This document shows, in pieces, positions 6,801 to 12,999 of a DNA stretch of 12,999 nt. The stretch comes from Elusimicrobia bacterium RBG_16_66_12 (GTDB taxonomy: Bacteria; Elusimicrobiota; Elusimicrobia; UBA1565; UBA9628), in NCBI GenBank assembly GCA_001800005.1, contig MGUL01000157.1:6123-19121 (forward strand), in the 5' to 3' direction. Position 1 is the stretch's first letter. Each line of letters opens with the position of its first letter. The position numbers were made by a program, and so were the translations under genes. The notes beneath the pieces are model-generated. The model worked only from the letters and a program-made list of their open reading frames with translations. It made no database searches and was not told the DNA's origin.

Positions 6801-9800
6801 GGGCATTGGCGAACACCTTCGCGCTCGTATTGAAAAACTCGTTGCCGACCTGGTTGCCGACGGCGCCGGAAATCGAGAACGTCTGGGCGGCCAAGTTGAT
6901 GAGCACGGGCGTCACGGCCCCGTCCGCCACGGAAACCCGTGTTTTCTTGATCTGGCCTGTGGTCCGATAGCGGACGGAGAAGTCGTTGGTCTGGGTGTTG
7001 AGCCCCTCGACGCGGAAGGTGGCGGACGAATTGCCGGCCGGGCAATAGCCGGAGGCCGCGCCCGAGTTGTCCGCCGTGCAGGCGAAGCCGGGCAACTGGG
7101 TCGATCCCAACACGGAAAAAGTCTCGCCGATGTCCGTCGCGCGGCCGGAGTCGACGGTCTGCCCGAAAAGGTCCACGTTCAGGAAATCCGTGCTGTTGGC
7201 CGGGAGAATCAAGGCGCCGGCGATCACGCCCGAACTGGCGGCGAACGAGAAATCCAGGTTCGGCGCGCCGGCCGCCTTCAGGATGGGGAGCCCGCCCGCG
7301 ACCGTGAAGTTCTTGTCGCCCTGGTGCTCGAGACTGGCGTAGACTTGATAGGTCGTGCCCGCGTCCAGGCCGCCGATCGCATAGGAGGCGGTCTGGTTGA
7401 GGCCGGCCGCCACCACCACCATCGTCGAACCCATGCTGAACGAACCGGGAGCCCAGGCGTTGACGAGGAGACGCAATTTGGCTCCCGACCCGTCCAGAAC
7501 CGGGAACAGAGAGGTGTCGGCCGAGACGGTCACCGAGCCCTTGATCTCGGCTCCCGCGCCGAAGTTGGGAAAGTCGACGCCGGTCTTATCGGTCGCGGCC
7601 GGCAGCGCGACGGGCCCGGTCGTCACGGCGACGAGGCCGGGGGTATTGGCGCGCATCAGATAATTGTTCGCCTTGAGATTGCCGATCGTGTAGGCGCCCT
7701 GCGTCACGGAAGGCCCCAAATAGATGCTCGTCGAGCCGCCGTAAGCGCTCGTCGAAAGCGGCAGCGCATTGATCGAGACGAAAGTCCCGGCTGGGTTGGA
7801 CGGGACCGTGACGAGGCCGGAGATGCTGCTCTTCCCGGCGAAAGACGGCAGGTTGAGAGTCGTGCCGGAAGCGCCCACGTAGACCGCGGCCGATGACGGC
7901 TCGAAGCCCGCGAACGAGGCGACGACGGTATAGCTCCCCGCCGGCAGCTGGAAGGCGTTGACGGGGCTCAAGACGTAGTCCTGGGTCGTGAAATCGTAAT
8001 GGCCGCAGTCGTTCCAGGTCGTGGTGCTGGCGGGCAGACACAACCGGCCGTACGACATCTGCGCCCCGGGTCCGGTCAGGGCGCTCGTCGAGCCCGTCAC
8101 GAACACGGAACCTTCCTGGGCGAAAGGCTTGGTGGAGTAGCCGACGAGCGCCGGCGGGACCACGACCAGCATGGTCGGGCGATTCATCGCGATGACCAGC
8201 TGCCTGAGGCTGTTGGTCGACGCCGAGACGTTGATCGGCTCCGACACCGTCGAGGGCCTGCCGGCGCTGTCGATGTAGACCTTGAAATTCGCCTCCTGGT
8301 AGTCCGGATGCCGGACCGAGAGGAAGTAGGTCGCGCTCGGCGTGACGCCGGCGAGCTGGTAGGCGCCGTCCAGGGCGGACCGCGCCGACATGAAGCCGGT
8401 CATGCGGGAGGCGCTGACCTCGGCGTTCGCGATGGGCAGGGGCGGGGTCAAGGCGGCGTCGACGACCTGCCCCTTGAGTTCCGTGCCGGAAACGCGGATG
8501 GTCAAGCCGTCGTTGCGGATGCCGGCCCCGGCGGCGCCGATCTCGACGCGCGCGTAGTAGAGACCGTTCGGGACGATGGTCCCCATGTTGATCCACGGGC
8601 TGTAGCGGCCGTCCCATTTCACCGCGATGTTGGGCGGGCTCGTGAGCGAGTAGTAGGACTCCCAAACGGGCATCGGCTCGCGGCCCTCCGCAAACGGCAC
8701 GGAACTGACCAAGACCCTCCAGTACGCGTACGGATCGCCCAGGGTGAAGCGGATATAAGCCGCGTTGGCCCCGGCGAGGCTGTTGGGGTTGAGCGTCATC
8801 GAGCTGGTCCCGGCTGAATAAGGTTCGCTCGAGACCGAGACGTTGGTCAGCGCGTTGCCCGGCAGGACGTTGAAGGTGGCGTAGAAGGTGCTGGACTGCG
8901 TGATGTCCGAGGCGAGTTCGAGCCTCTTGTTCATGCCCGCGGCGGCGGCGACGATGTAGAACGTCCGGGACGACCTCCCCACCTCGAAGTCCACCGTCGT
9001 CAGACTGGCCGTCGAGACGATCGGGGAGGTGCTCAGCCCCACGCCGGCATCCGACGCCCATTGATAGCCGGCATCCATGGCCTGCGCCCTGATCGTGACG
9101 GTCTTCGCCCCCTGCTCCGCGCTCAGGGCGGCCTCATGCTGGCAGGCGTCCCGGAGCAGCAACGACTGCGGCGTGAACTGGTCCTGCAGGATCGAGAAAT
9201 GGGCGTTCGACGCCAGGGACACGAAGGAGGCGATGCCTGGCTTCACGGAAAGGCTGGGGGAGCCGGCAAAAAGCTCGACGGGCATCGCGGCGCCGTCCCG
9301 AGCGGAGACGACCGCGATCTTGTACGAGGCGATCATGCAGGAGGCCATCGCGTTGTGGAACACGAAACGGACCTGCTGGCCGGGCAGGATCTGCCCGGCT
9401 TGGACCCTGGCGCCCATCCCGCTGCCGCCGAAGGACTCCAGGGCCGAGAAGGTCGCGGTCGCGGTGCTGGACATCGTGACGAAGCCCGGCGAATAGACCG
9501 AGTAGGTCTGGGGGAAGCCGAAACCCGGCGGCACGCCGAAGCCGACCACGCCGCCCGCCTGGATGCCGGCGGGGCCGGCCGTGAAGGTGACCGTGGCGGT
9601 GAACACGGAACCGGCCGGCGCGCTGGAGATGGAGAGGCCGGCCGTCCCCTCTCCCGCGCCGACTTGGCCCGACCCGGTCGCGCCGGGGTCGCTCATCGCA
9701 AAGTCGATATTGGGCATGGAAACGGACGGCGCAAGATAGATCGCGGAGGCGATCGGCGGCGCGACCGCGTAGGCCCCGAACGGCTCATCGGGATCGCGGA

Positions 9801-12800
9801 ACCTGTTGCCGTTCAGGTCCAGGAAACCGCCGACGAAGTACGCGCCGGGGCTCAGGGTATTGACTGAGTAGGCGCACGGCGACGCTCCCGCCGAGCAGGC
9901 GACCGGCGCCGTCATGTAATTCGGCGGCCCCTGGAAATCCCTGTTCGACCAGAAGCCGACCACCAAGTCGCCCGTGCGGCCGCCGGCATAAGCGACGGCC
10001 CCCGACGCGGAGCCGGCGCCGGCCGCGGGCCCGGAGGCGGCGATGGTCAAGGCGACGTTCGTGACCTGCCCGGCGAAGACGTTGATGAAGGACGGGGTCG
10101 TCGTCCCTCCATAGACGCCGAGATCCTCGCCCGCGTCGCGGAGCTTGTTGTAGTTGACGTCGAGGAAAGCCGCCGCGTAATAGCTGCGCCCCGCGGGAAG
10201 GTCGGAGAAGCTGAACGCGCCGTTGACGGCGAGAACGTCCCGGACGGGGACGACGGAATCGAACGAGGTCGAATCATACAATCCGATGAGGATGTTCCCG
10301 CCCTGGGTCCCGGCGTATGCCGCCGTTCCCGCGATCGAGCCCATCTGCCCCAGCGACTGCATCATCGATATCTGGAAGCTCCCCGTCACGTTGCCTTGCC
10401 CCGCGGCGGCGATGGTATAGACGCCGTCCTGCGGGAGGACGAATCCCCGGATGCCGACGTTGCTCGCCGCGCCGAAGCTGGAGGCCGCCTGATTGCCGTT
10501 CGGGTCGAACAGCAGGAGGGACGGGTAGAAGTCCGTCGACGCCATGTCGATGGTCACGGGCTGCCCCTGCGTACCGTGGAAGGCGTAAAGCTTGAGGTTC
10601 GCATTGTCCGCCGGATCGAAGCAATCCCCGTTCAGCGCGCCGGAAACGCCCTGACCGTCGGCGCGCAGCAGCGCGCGATCGCACAATTTCAGGTCCCGCT
10701 GGTCCATCCCGTTCGCATGGAAGAAGTCGCCGCTCGGCAGGGCGACGGGCTCGTCGATGTCGAGGTTGAAATTATCATTCCGATCGAGGTACGCGAACAG
10801 CCCGTACATGTCCTGGGGCGGGCCGCTGAACGCATACGACATGGCCCCGCTCACGCTCACGGAAGTGCTGAACTCCACCCCCGCGCGGCTGACCGGCGAA
10901 AGGAGGACCCGCGCGCTGCCCGAACTGGCCGCGCCCTGGTATATGAGACTGCCGAAGATCTGATTGGACGAGCTGGAGCTCGCCGCGACCGACAGGGAGC
11001 GAACCGCGCTGCCCCACGCCGGAGGGCTCGAAACCTCGACCTGGTAGAAACCCAGGCCGGCGCTTTGGGCATAGAAAGAGATCTCTCCCTGTCCCGCCGG
11101 GATCGTCACGGACGGGATGTTCCCGTCGCTGCAGTCCGGCAGCGCGTGGAAGTTGAGGCCGGCGGGGTTCGAGGTCAGCGTGAAATCGGTGTTCTGCGCG
11201 ACCGAGACCGGGGCGGTGCTGCCGAACGTCCTCAGGGTGAACGCGGGCGAGCACTGCCCCGCGAGGACGAGGTAGGGCGCGGGGAATATCTCGAGATGGT
11301 TGAACGTGTTTAGATTAGCAAAGGACGCCGTCGCGAATTTCTCAAAAGACATCAGCACCTGGCAGGAGTTCCCGATCGAGCCGCTGCACGCTCCGCCCCA
11401 ACTGTTCAAGGTGAAGCCGATGTCGTTGACGCCCGTCAGCGTCACGAGCTGGTCGCGAGCATACTGCCCGAAACACTGCGTATATCCGCCGCCGCACTTG
11501 ATCTGCAGGTCGGCGCTTTCGATGCGGCCGCTGGCGGGGACCGGGGAGATCGATAGCCCCACCAAGCCGCCGCTGCTGCCGCCCACGCCGAAATACGCCG
11601 ACGCGGACTGGTTGACGCTCATCACGACCGAACAGGAGTTGCCGCCGATCCAGCCGCAGACCCCGGTCCAATTCGTCAGCGAATAGCCGCCGTCGGCGAT
11701 CGCCGTCAGCGACGCGCTTGCGTTGAGATCATATGTCGCGGAGCACCGCGTGTACCCGCCGCCGCACTTGATCTTCAGGTCCGCGCTCTCGACGCGCCCG
11801 GAAGCCGGCATGGGCATGATCGACAACGTCACCGAACTGACGGCGGCGCCCGTGTAGAAATCCGCCGAGGCCGACTTGCTGTAGTCCATATACACGTTGC
11901 AGCTGGCGCCGAAGATCCCTCCGCAAACCCCGGTCCAGTTGCCGAGCGAATAGCCGCCGTCCGGCGTCGCCGTCAGCGACAGCACCGTGCCCGAACCATA
12001 GTTCGCCGAGCACTGCGTGAACCCGCCGCCGCACTTAATCTTCAGGTCCGAGCTCTCGACGCGCCCGAAAGCCGGCGTCGGCGTGATCGAGAACGTCACG
12101 CTGCTGCCGCCCCCGCCCGTGTAGAAGTCCGCCGAGGCCGACTTGCCGTAGTCCATGTACACGTAGCAGGCGTTGCCGTAGTTGCCCGCGCAGACTCCGG
12201 TCCAGCTGCCGAGGGAATACCCCGCATCCGGCGTCGCGGTCAGCGACACGTTCGTGTAGGGCGCGAAATTGGCCGAGCACTGCGTGAATCCCCCGCCGCA
12301 CTTGATCTTCAAGTCCGAGCTCTCAATGCGCCCGAAGGCCGGCGTCGGCGTGATCGAAAAGGTCATCGAGCTGACGACGGCGCCCGTGTAAAAATCAGCC
12401 GAGGCCGACTTGCTGTAGTCCATGTACACGTAGCAGGTGCTGCCGACGTTCCCGGCGCAGATTCCCGTCCAGTTGCCCAACGAATAGGTCGCATCCGGCG
12501 TCGCCGTCAGCGACACGCTCGTGTACGGCGCGTAGCTGGCCGAGCACTGCGTGTACCCCCCGCCGCACTTGATGCTCAGGTCCGAGCTCTCGACGCGCCC
12601 GAAAGACGGCGTCGGCGAAATCGAGAACGTCACGCTGCCGACGTTGACGCCCGTGTAGAAGTCCGCCGAGGCCGACTTGCCGTAGTCCAGGAAGACGTTG
12701 CACGTGTTCGTCGAGACGCCGGCGCACGCCCCGTTCCAGTTGCCGAGGGAATACCCCGCGTCCGGCGTCGCCGTCAGCATCACGACCGCGCCCGAGCTGT

Positions 12801-12999
12801 AGCTCGCCCAGCACTGTGTGTACCCCCCGCCGCACTTGATGCTCAGGTCCGCGCTCTCGACGCGGCCGAAGGACGGCGTCGGCGAAATCGAGAACGTCAC
12901 GCTGCCGACGTTGACGCCCGTGTAGAAGTCCGCCGAGGCCGACTTGCTGTAGTCCAGAAACACGTTGCAGGTGTTCGTCGAGACGCCGGCGCACGCCCC
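3442..12999 (-). CDS. Giant modular secreted surface protein with T9SS-like C-terminal domain, N-terminus outside the window
   Basis: The frame is open from the right edge (first full codon 12999-12997) to TGA at 3444-3442: at least 3185 residues. A GTG at 12963 lies inside a repeat and is not the start. Order from N to C: four-Cys tandem repeats (12999-11302); a Cys-containing beta region; three modules with EF-hand-type loops (about 10965-9690) and a PPC-like domain (about 10610-10360); unrecognised Ig-like sequence (about 9690-8630); a FlgD-Ig-like segment (about 8625-8535); a run of carboxypeptidase-regulatory-like beta domains (about 8480-5040); a bacterial Ig-like region (about 4815-4450); a ZU5-like region ending in DHFSTFVVLD (about 4430-3846); and a FlgD-Ig/T9SS-like tail (about 3805-3445). 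No catalytic domain was recognised, so adhesion or a structural surface role is the likeliest guess. The protein has few long hydrophobic stretches. It is coupled to the PorV-like gene. Substrate and function are unknown. Confidence 0.93.
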   Translation of the reverse strand, partial: GACAGVSTNTCNVFLDYSKSASADFYTGVNVGSVTFSISPTPSFGRVESADLSIKCGGGYTQCWASYSSGAVVMLTATPDAGYSLGNWNGACAGVSTNTCNVFLDYGKSASADFYTGVNVGSVTFSISPTPSFGRVESSDLSIKCGGGYTQCSASYAPYTSVSLTATPDATYSLGNWTGICAGNVGSTCYVYMDYSKSASADFYTGAVVSSMTFSITPTPAFGRIESSDLKIKCGGGFTQCSANFAPYTNVSLTATPDAGYSLGSWTGVCAGNYGNACYVYMDYGKSASADFYTGGGGSSVTFSITPTPAFGRVESSDLKIKCGGGFTQCSANYGSGTVLSLTATPDGGYSLGNWTGVCGGIFGASCNVYMDYSKSASADFYTGAAVSSVTLSIMPMPASGRVESADLKIKCGGGYTRCSATYDLNASASLTAIADGGYSLTNWTGVCGWIGGNSCSVVMSVNQSASAYFGVGGSSGGLVGLSISPVPASGRIESADLQIKCGGGYTQCFGQYARDQLVTLTGVNDIGFTLNSWGGACSGSIGNSCQVLMSFEKFATASFANLNTFNHLEIFPAPYLVLAGQCSPAFTLRTFGSTAPVSVAQNTDFTLTSNPAGLNFHALPDCSDGNIPSVTIPAGQGEISFYAQSAGLGFYQVEVSSPPAWGSAVRSLSVAASSSSSNQIFGSLIYQGAASSGSARVLLSPVSRAGVEFSTSVSVSGAMSYAFSGPPQDMYGLFAYLDRNDNFNLDIDEPVALPSGDFFHANGMDQRDLKLCDRALLRADGQGVSGALNGDCFDPADNANLKLYAFHGTQGQPVTIDMASTDFYPSLLLFDPNGNQAASSFGAASNVGIRGFVLPQDGVYTIAAAGQGNVTGSFQISMMQSLGQMGSIAGTAAYAGTQGGNILIGLYDSTSFDSVVPVRDVLAVNGAFSFSDLPAGRSYYAAAFLDVNYNKLRDAGEDLGVYGGTTTPSFINVFAGQVTNVALTIAASGPAAGAGSASGAVAYAGGRTGDLVVGFWSNRDFQGPPNYMTAPVACSAGASPCAYSVNTLSPGAYFVGGFLDLNGNRFRDPDEPFGAYAVAPPIASAIYLAPSVSMPNIDFAMSDPGATGSGQVGAGEGTAGLSISSAPAGSVFTATVTFTAGPAGIQAGGVVGFGVPPGFGFPQTYSVYSPGFVTMSSTATATFSALESFGGSGMGARVQAGQILPGQQVRFVFHNAMASCMIASYKIAVVSARDGAAMPVELFAGSPSLSVKPGIASFVSLASNAHFSILQDQFTPQSLLLRDACQHEAALSAEQGAKTVTIRAQAMDAGYQWASDAGVGLSTSPIVSTASLTTVDFEVGRSSRTFYIVAAAAGMNKRLELASDITQSSTFYATFNVLPGNALTNVSVSSEPYSAGTSSMTLNPNSLAGANAAYIRFTLGDPYAYWRVLVSSVPFAEGREPMPVWESYYSLTSPPNIAVKWDGRYSPWINMGTIVPNGLYYARVEIGAAGAGIRNDGLTIRVSGTELKGQVVDAALTPPLPIANAEVSASRMTGFMSARSALDGAYQLAGVTPSATYFLSVRHPDYQEANFKVYIDSAGRPSTVSEPINVSASTNSLRQLVIAMNRPTMLVVVPPALVGYSTKPFAQEGSVFVTGSTSALTGPGAQMSYGRLCLPASTTTWNDCGHYDFTTQDYVLSPVNAFQLPAGSYTVVASFAGFEPSSAAVYVGASGTTLNLPSFAGKSSISGLVTVPSNPAGTFVSINALPLSTSAYGGSTSIYLGPSVTQGAYTIGNLKANNYLMRANTPGLVAVTTGPVALPAATDKTGVDFPNFGAGAEIKGSVTVSADTSLFPVLDGSGAKLRLLVNAWAPGSFSMGSTMVVVAAGLNQTASYAIGGLDAGTTYQVYASLEHQGDKNFTVAGGLPILKAAGAPNLDFSFAASSGVIAGALILPANSTDFLNVDLFGQTVDSGRATDIGETFSVLGSTQLPGFACTADNSGAASGYCPAGNSSATFRVEGLNTQTNDFSVRYRTTGQIKKTRVSVADGAVTPVLINLAAQTFSISGAVGNQVGNEFFNTSAKVFANAPEEPLLDKNGAPVVIDPAGVARSTASLARVVALRQELSGYGQALQAAFDPLNSHVGYLTQAGTFTIRNVPPGVYFVRTADLRACSTCEIAVPSVGRTVRVMDGDVSAVSLTMSDGFSVSGSISLDGGISDARIFSLTVLNKRQEVVRSTTVYLGNLDLGVKANSVDYAFSNLPANDFYTLTVRGLIYPVKYVGKPLKFPDPSLSPNGLQSDLSDQDLVMQRAAYMVGKLRDAGAGELISSGNIGLLPSNFRVTATANPWVDGGFVVAVSSLSGRPLEFDSLGDVVFRVGPLPPDLSYDLKLGQTSWDPSSLLQGSRNYAPVSLGGLRVQPGEIKDVGVIDLNQGQAIGGTLRESTTYGVLLGNIQITAKPSFNGSDVQVKTYTDAQGRYTLWASTYISKQFDITAAPRGGNTASNGAVYGEVARRNVDLIAGATADFLLEPLPVSVTGQVVVADAAQGGALSYPFGDKKGFPAAAINLQLKGTVPMVNPLGDIEVATDEQDRFEAAGLRAGVYLLKASSLGYDVFKATVTVTASGSRIYTGADVPVNGLPGNVLTLSRASMVTGRILKSDGSAPNDSEVGGIVAANFAQKEFVLGTVEFDPNAKTVNSYTLSGFKPGLSYDIVILPREKGDDVNFPPEGDGIAFRADESSVTKNVNLTYLPAAFDCVPTSKKALGNNQFQIRIDCTRPLRSQLDSDSDLDQVLTVSSVTSTGALLASPDGTGDLLGADKSLSGNRRRITAIYRAKTLEVGFSLRVRAFGNNVNPETGDNFFLDKVFDFYVGLDANAVKKLNNVDGGSVELEPTAEDEENGLGERAKIDVEAGTFAEGDDDATAVVVASKTVNLGISKGRDQRLARSLSVAALGYAPAGLEVLSKPGAFPPEMAAAMQAYRGLASTSTVGGANPLSSFYSIFLPAGIRHQLKQRADLTLSYNTLLSTATTPDSINVWFYNATLGRYVLENTDRRLDTVNRTITVGVDHFSTFVVLDSTPVASSTVTFSGTDIVVANFPNPADCIVHSNIQRNSTLFGSGGTHAPFSGTMIRTSLPAGGSENLKFNIYNVAGEKVRTIEQGSVPGGMTHYTPWNCANGDGRVVASGVYVGEAIWGGKRKYFKIAIIKGSGL
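3452..3459 (-). promoter_or_regulatory. Ribosome binding site of the PorV-like gene, inside the upstream gene
   Basis: Reading leftward, AAGGGGAG (3459-3452) lies 6 nt before the GTG at 3445 and within the last codons of the giant surface protein. Together with the GTGA stop-start overlap at 3445-3442, it decides the GTG start and indicates translational coupling. Confidence 0.75.
3846..4430 (-). other. ZU5-like region ending in an HFS motif
   Basis: Domain inside the giant gene. It contains GSVELEP, AKIDVEAGTFAEGDDDATAVVV and, after a linker, LKQRADLTLSYN, INVWFYNATLGRYV and ITVGVDHFSTFVVLD. The pattern 'v.v.aGtf' followed by 'l.l.y' and 'v.HFStfv' is common in the penultimate region of large bacterial surface proteins and resembles ZU5-type beta domains. 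HFS is encoded at 3873-3865. Confidence 0.5.
5040..8480 (-). other. Run of carboxypeptidase-regulatory-like / Ig-like beta domains
   Basis: Central part of the giant protein. Several segments begin with a GxV or GxI strand and end with a G.Y.l..l..g.Y.l..s-type hairpin: LKGQVVDAALTP to GAYQLAGVTPSATYFLSV (about 8480-8305); SGLVTVPS to GAYTIGNLKANNYLMRA (about 7835-7645); IKGSVTVSAD (from about 7545); SISGAVGNQ to FTIRNVPPGVYFVRTADL (about 6875-6560); VSGSISLDGG (about 6450-6260); IGGTLRES to QGRYTLWAS (about 5765-5620); VTGQVVVAD to FEAAGLRAGVYLLKAS (about 5470-5245); and VTGRILKSDG (about 5125). These fit the transthyretin-like carboxypeptidase regulatory fold, used as structural spacers in large secreted proteins. 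Boundaries are approximate and the units are too divergent for the DNA repeat to be visible. Confidence 0.6.
9690..10965 (-). other. Three homologous modules with EF-hand-type calcium loops
   Basis: Domain region inside the giant gene. Modules lie at about 10965-10705, 10345-10045 and 10015-9690. Each opens with a G-x-x-x-Y-x-G strand (IFGSLIYQG, SIAGTAAYAG, SASGAVAYAG) and later carries an aromatic-rich strand followed by a 12-residue loop: DRNDNFNLDIDE (10785-10750), DVNYNKLRDAGE (10161-10126) and DLNGNRFRDPDE (9819-9784). Asp at 1, Asn at 3 and 5, Asp at 9 and Glu at 12 are kept in all three, the canonical EF-hand/dockerin-like ligand pattern. Calcium binding is inferred from this pattern. 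No EF-hand helices flank the loops, so they are beta-domain loops. Confidence 0.75.
10360..10610 (-). other. PPC-like (bacterial pre-peptidase C-terminal) domain
   Basis: Domain inside the giant gene, placed between the first and second calcium-loop modules. It reads LKLYAFHGTQGQPVTIDM, then YPSLLLFDPNGN, then DGVYTIAAAGQG and GSFQISM. This order (strand, 'G.pvti.m', 'p.l.lydp.G', 'G.Ytv.v.......G.y.l') matches the PPC beta-sandwich family found at the ends of secreted proteins. Assigned by eye from the pattern only. Confidence 0.6.
11302..12999 (-). repeat. Tandem 267-bp coding repeats (89-residue four-cysteine beta repeats)
   Basis: Six full units at 12909-12643, 12642-12376, 12375-12109, 12108-11842, 11841-11572 (90 residues) and 11571-11302 (90 residues), plus a partial unit reaching the right edge. 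Each starts with a TFSISPTP-like strand, has IKCGGGYTQC (C-x6-C), LTATPDAGYSLGNW, a second pair C-x7-C, and ends with SASADFYTG. All four cysteines are kept in all six units. The LTATPDAGYSxxxWxGxC stretch resembles the bacterial InlB B-repeat/Flg_new_2-type repeat family, which forms small extracellular beta modules. Units nearest the right edge are most alike at the DNA level (76 identical bp at 12605-12680 and 12872-12947); the last two are most divergent. The array probably continues beyond the window. Confidence 0.93.

Noticed and set aside
12961..12963. GTG at 12963 as the start of the giant gene
   Set aside because: The frame stays open to the window edge and this Val is the internal position of a repeat (CNVFLDY occurs again one unit on).
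11302..12999. CRISPR-like or non-coding repeat array
   Set aside because: The period is 267 bp, in frame and coding, with substitutions mostly tolerated at protein level; there are no short direct repeats with unique spacers.

Overview
The window is GC-rich bacterial DNA with tightly packed genes. It suggests a Gram-negative-type bacterium that has an outer membrane and a type IX secretion (T9SS)-like surface-protein pathway. A giant modular surface protein with a FlgD-Ig/T9SS-like tail is coupled to a PorV/UPF0164-family outer-membrane protein. This is typical of Bacteroidota-related phyla and of high-GC groups such as Elusimicrobiota. I favour an Elusimicrobiota-like lineage, but that is inference from gene content and cannot be proved here.

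Left part, + strand (1-2513): the 3' end of a DEDDh 3'-5' exonuclease, then 16 bp later proC (pyrroline-5-carboxylate reductase) with a strong Shine-Dalgarno. A short intergenic region follows, holding a good sigma70-type promoter (TTGACG-17 bp-TATAAA) and, about 25 bp further on, an intrinsic terminator. The terminator's T-tract ends only 6 nt before the ATG of a ribonuclease D-like DEDDy exonuclease with HRDC domains. This leader could be an attenuator, a tiny terminated RNA, or simply the proC terminator.

Right part, - strand (2510-12999): one coding block running leftward and entering from beyond the right edge. It encodes at least 3185 residues of a giant secreted protein whose N-terminus lies outside the window. 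From N to C it has six complete and one partial 89-residue four-cysteine repeats, three modules each with a perfect EF-hand-type loop (DxNxNxxxDxxE), a PPC-like domain, a long run of Ig-like/carboxypeptidase-regulatory-like beta domains, a ZU5-like region with an HFS motif, and a C-terminal FlgD-Ig/T9SS-like sorting domain. Its stop codon overlaps the GTG start of the PorV-like gene (GTGA), so the two are probably translationally coupled. A plausible division of labour is that the giant protein is exported and displayed at the cell surface and the PorV-like barrel assists its translocation or anchoring.

The two transcription units converge on a CTAG palindrome (2510-2513) that supplies the TAG stop to both genes, with no terminator visible between them. 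There is no gene-free stretch over 300 bp. I saw no tRNA, rRNA, CRISPR array, insertion sequence or phage gene.
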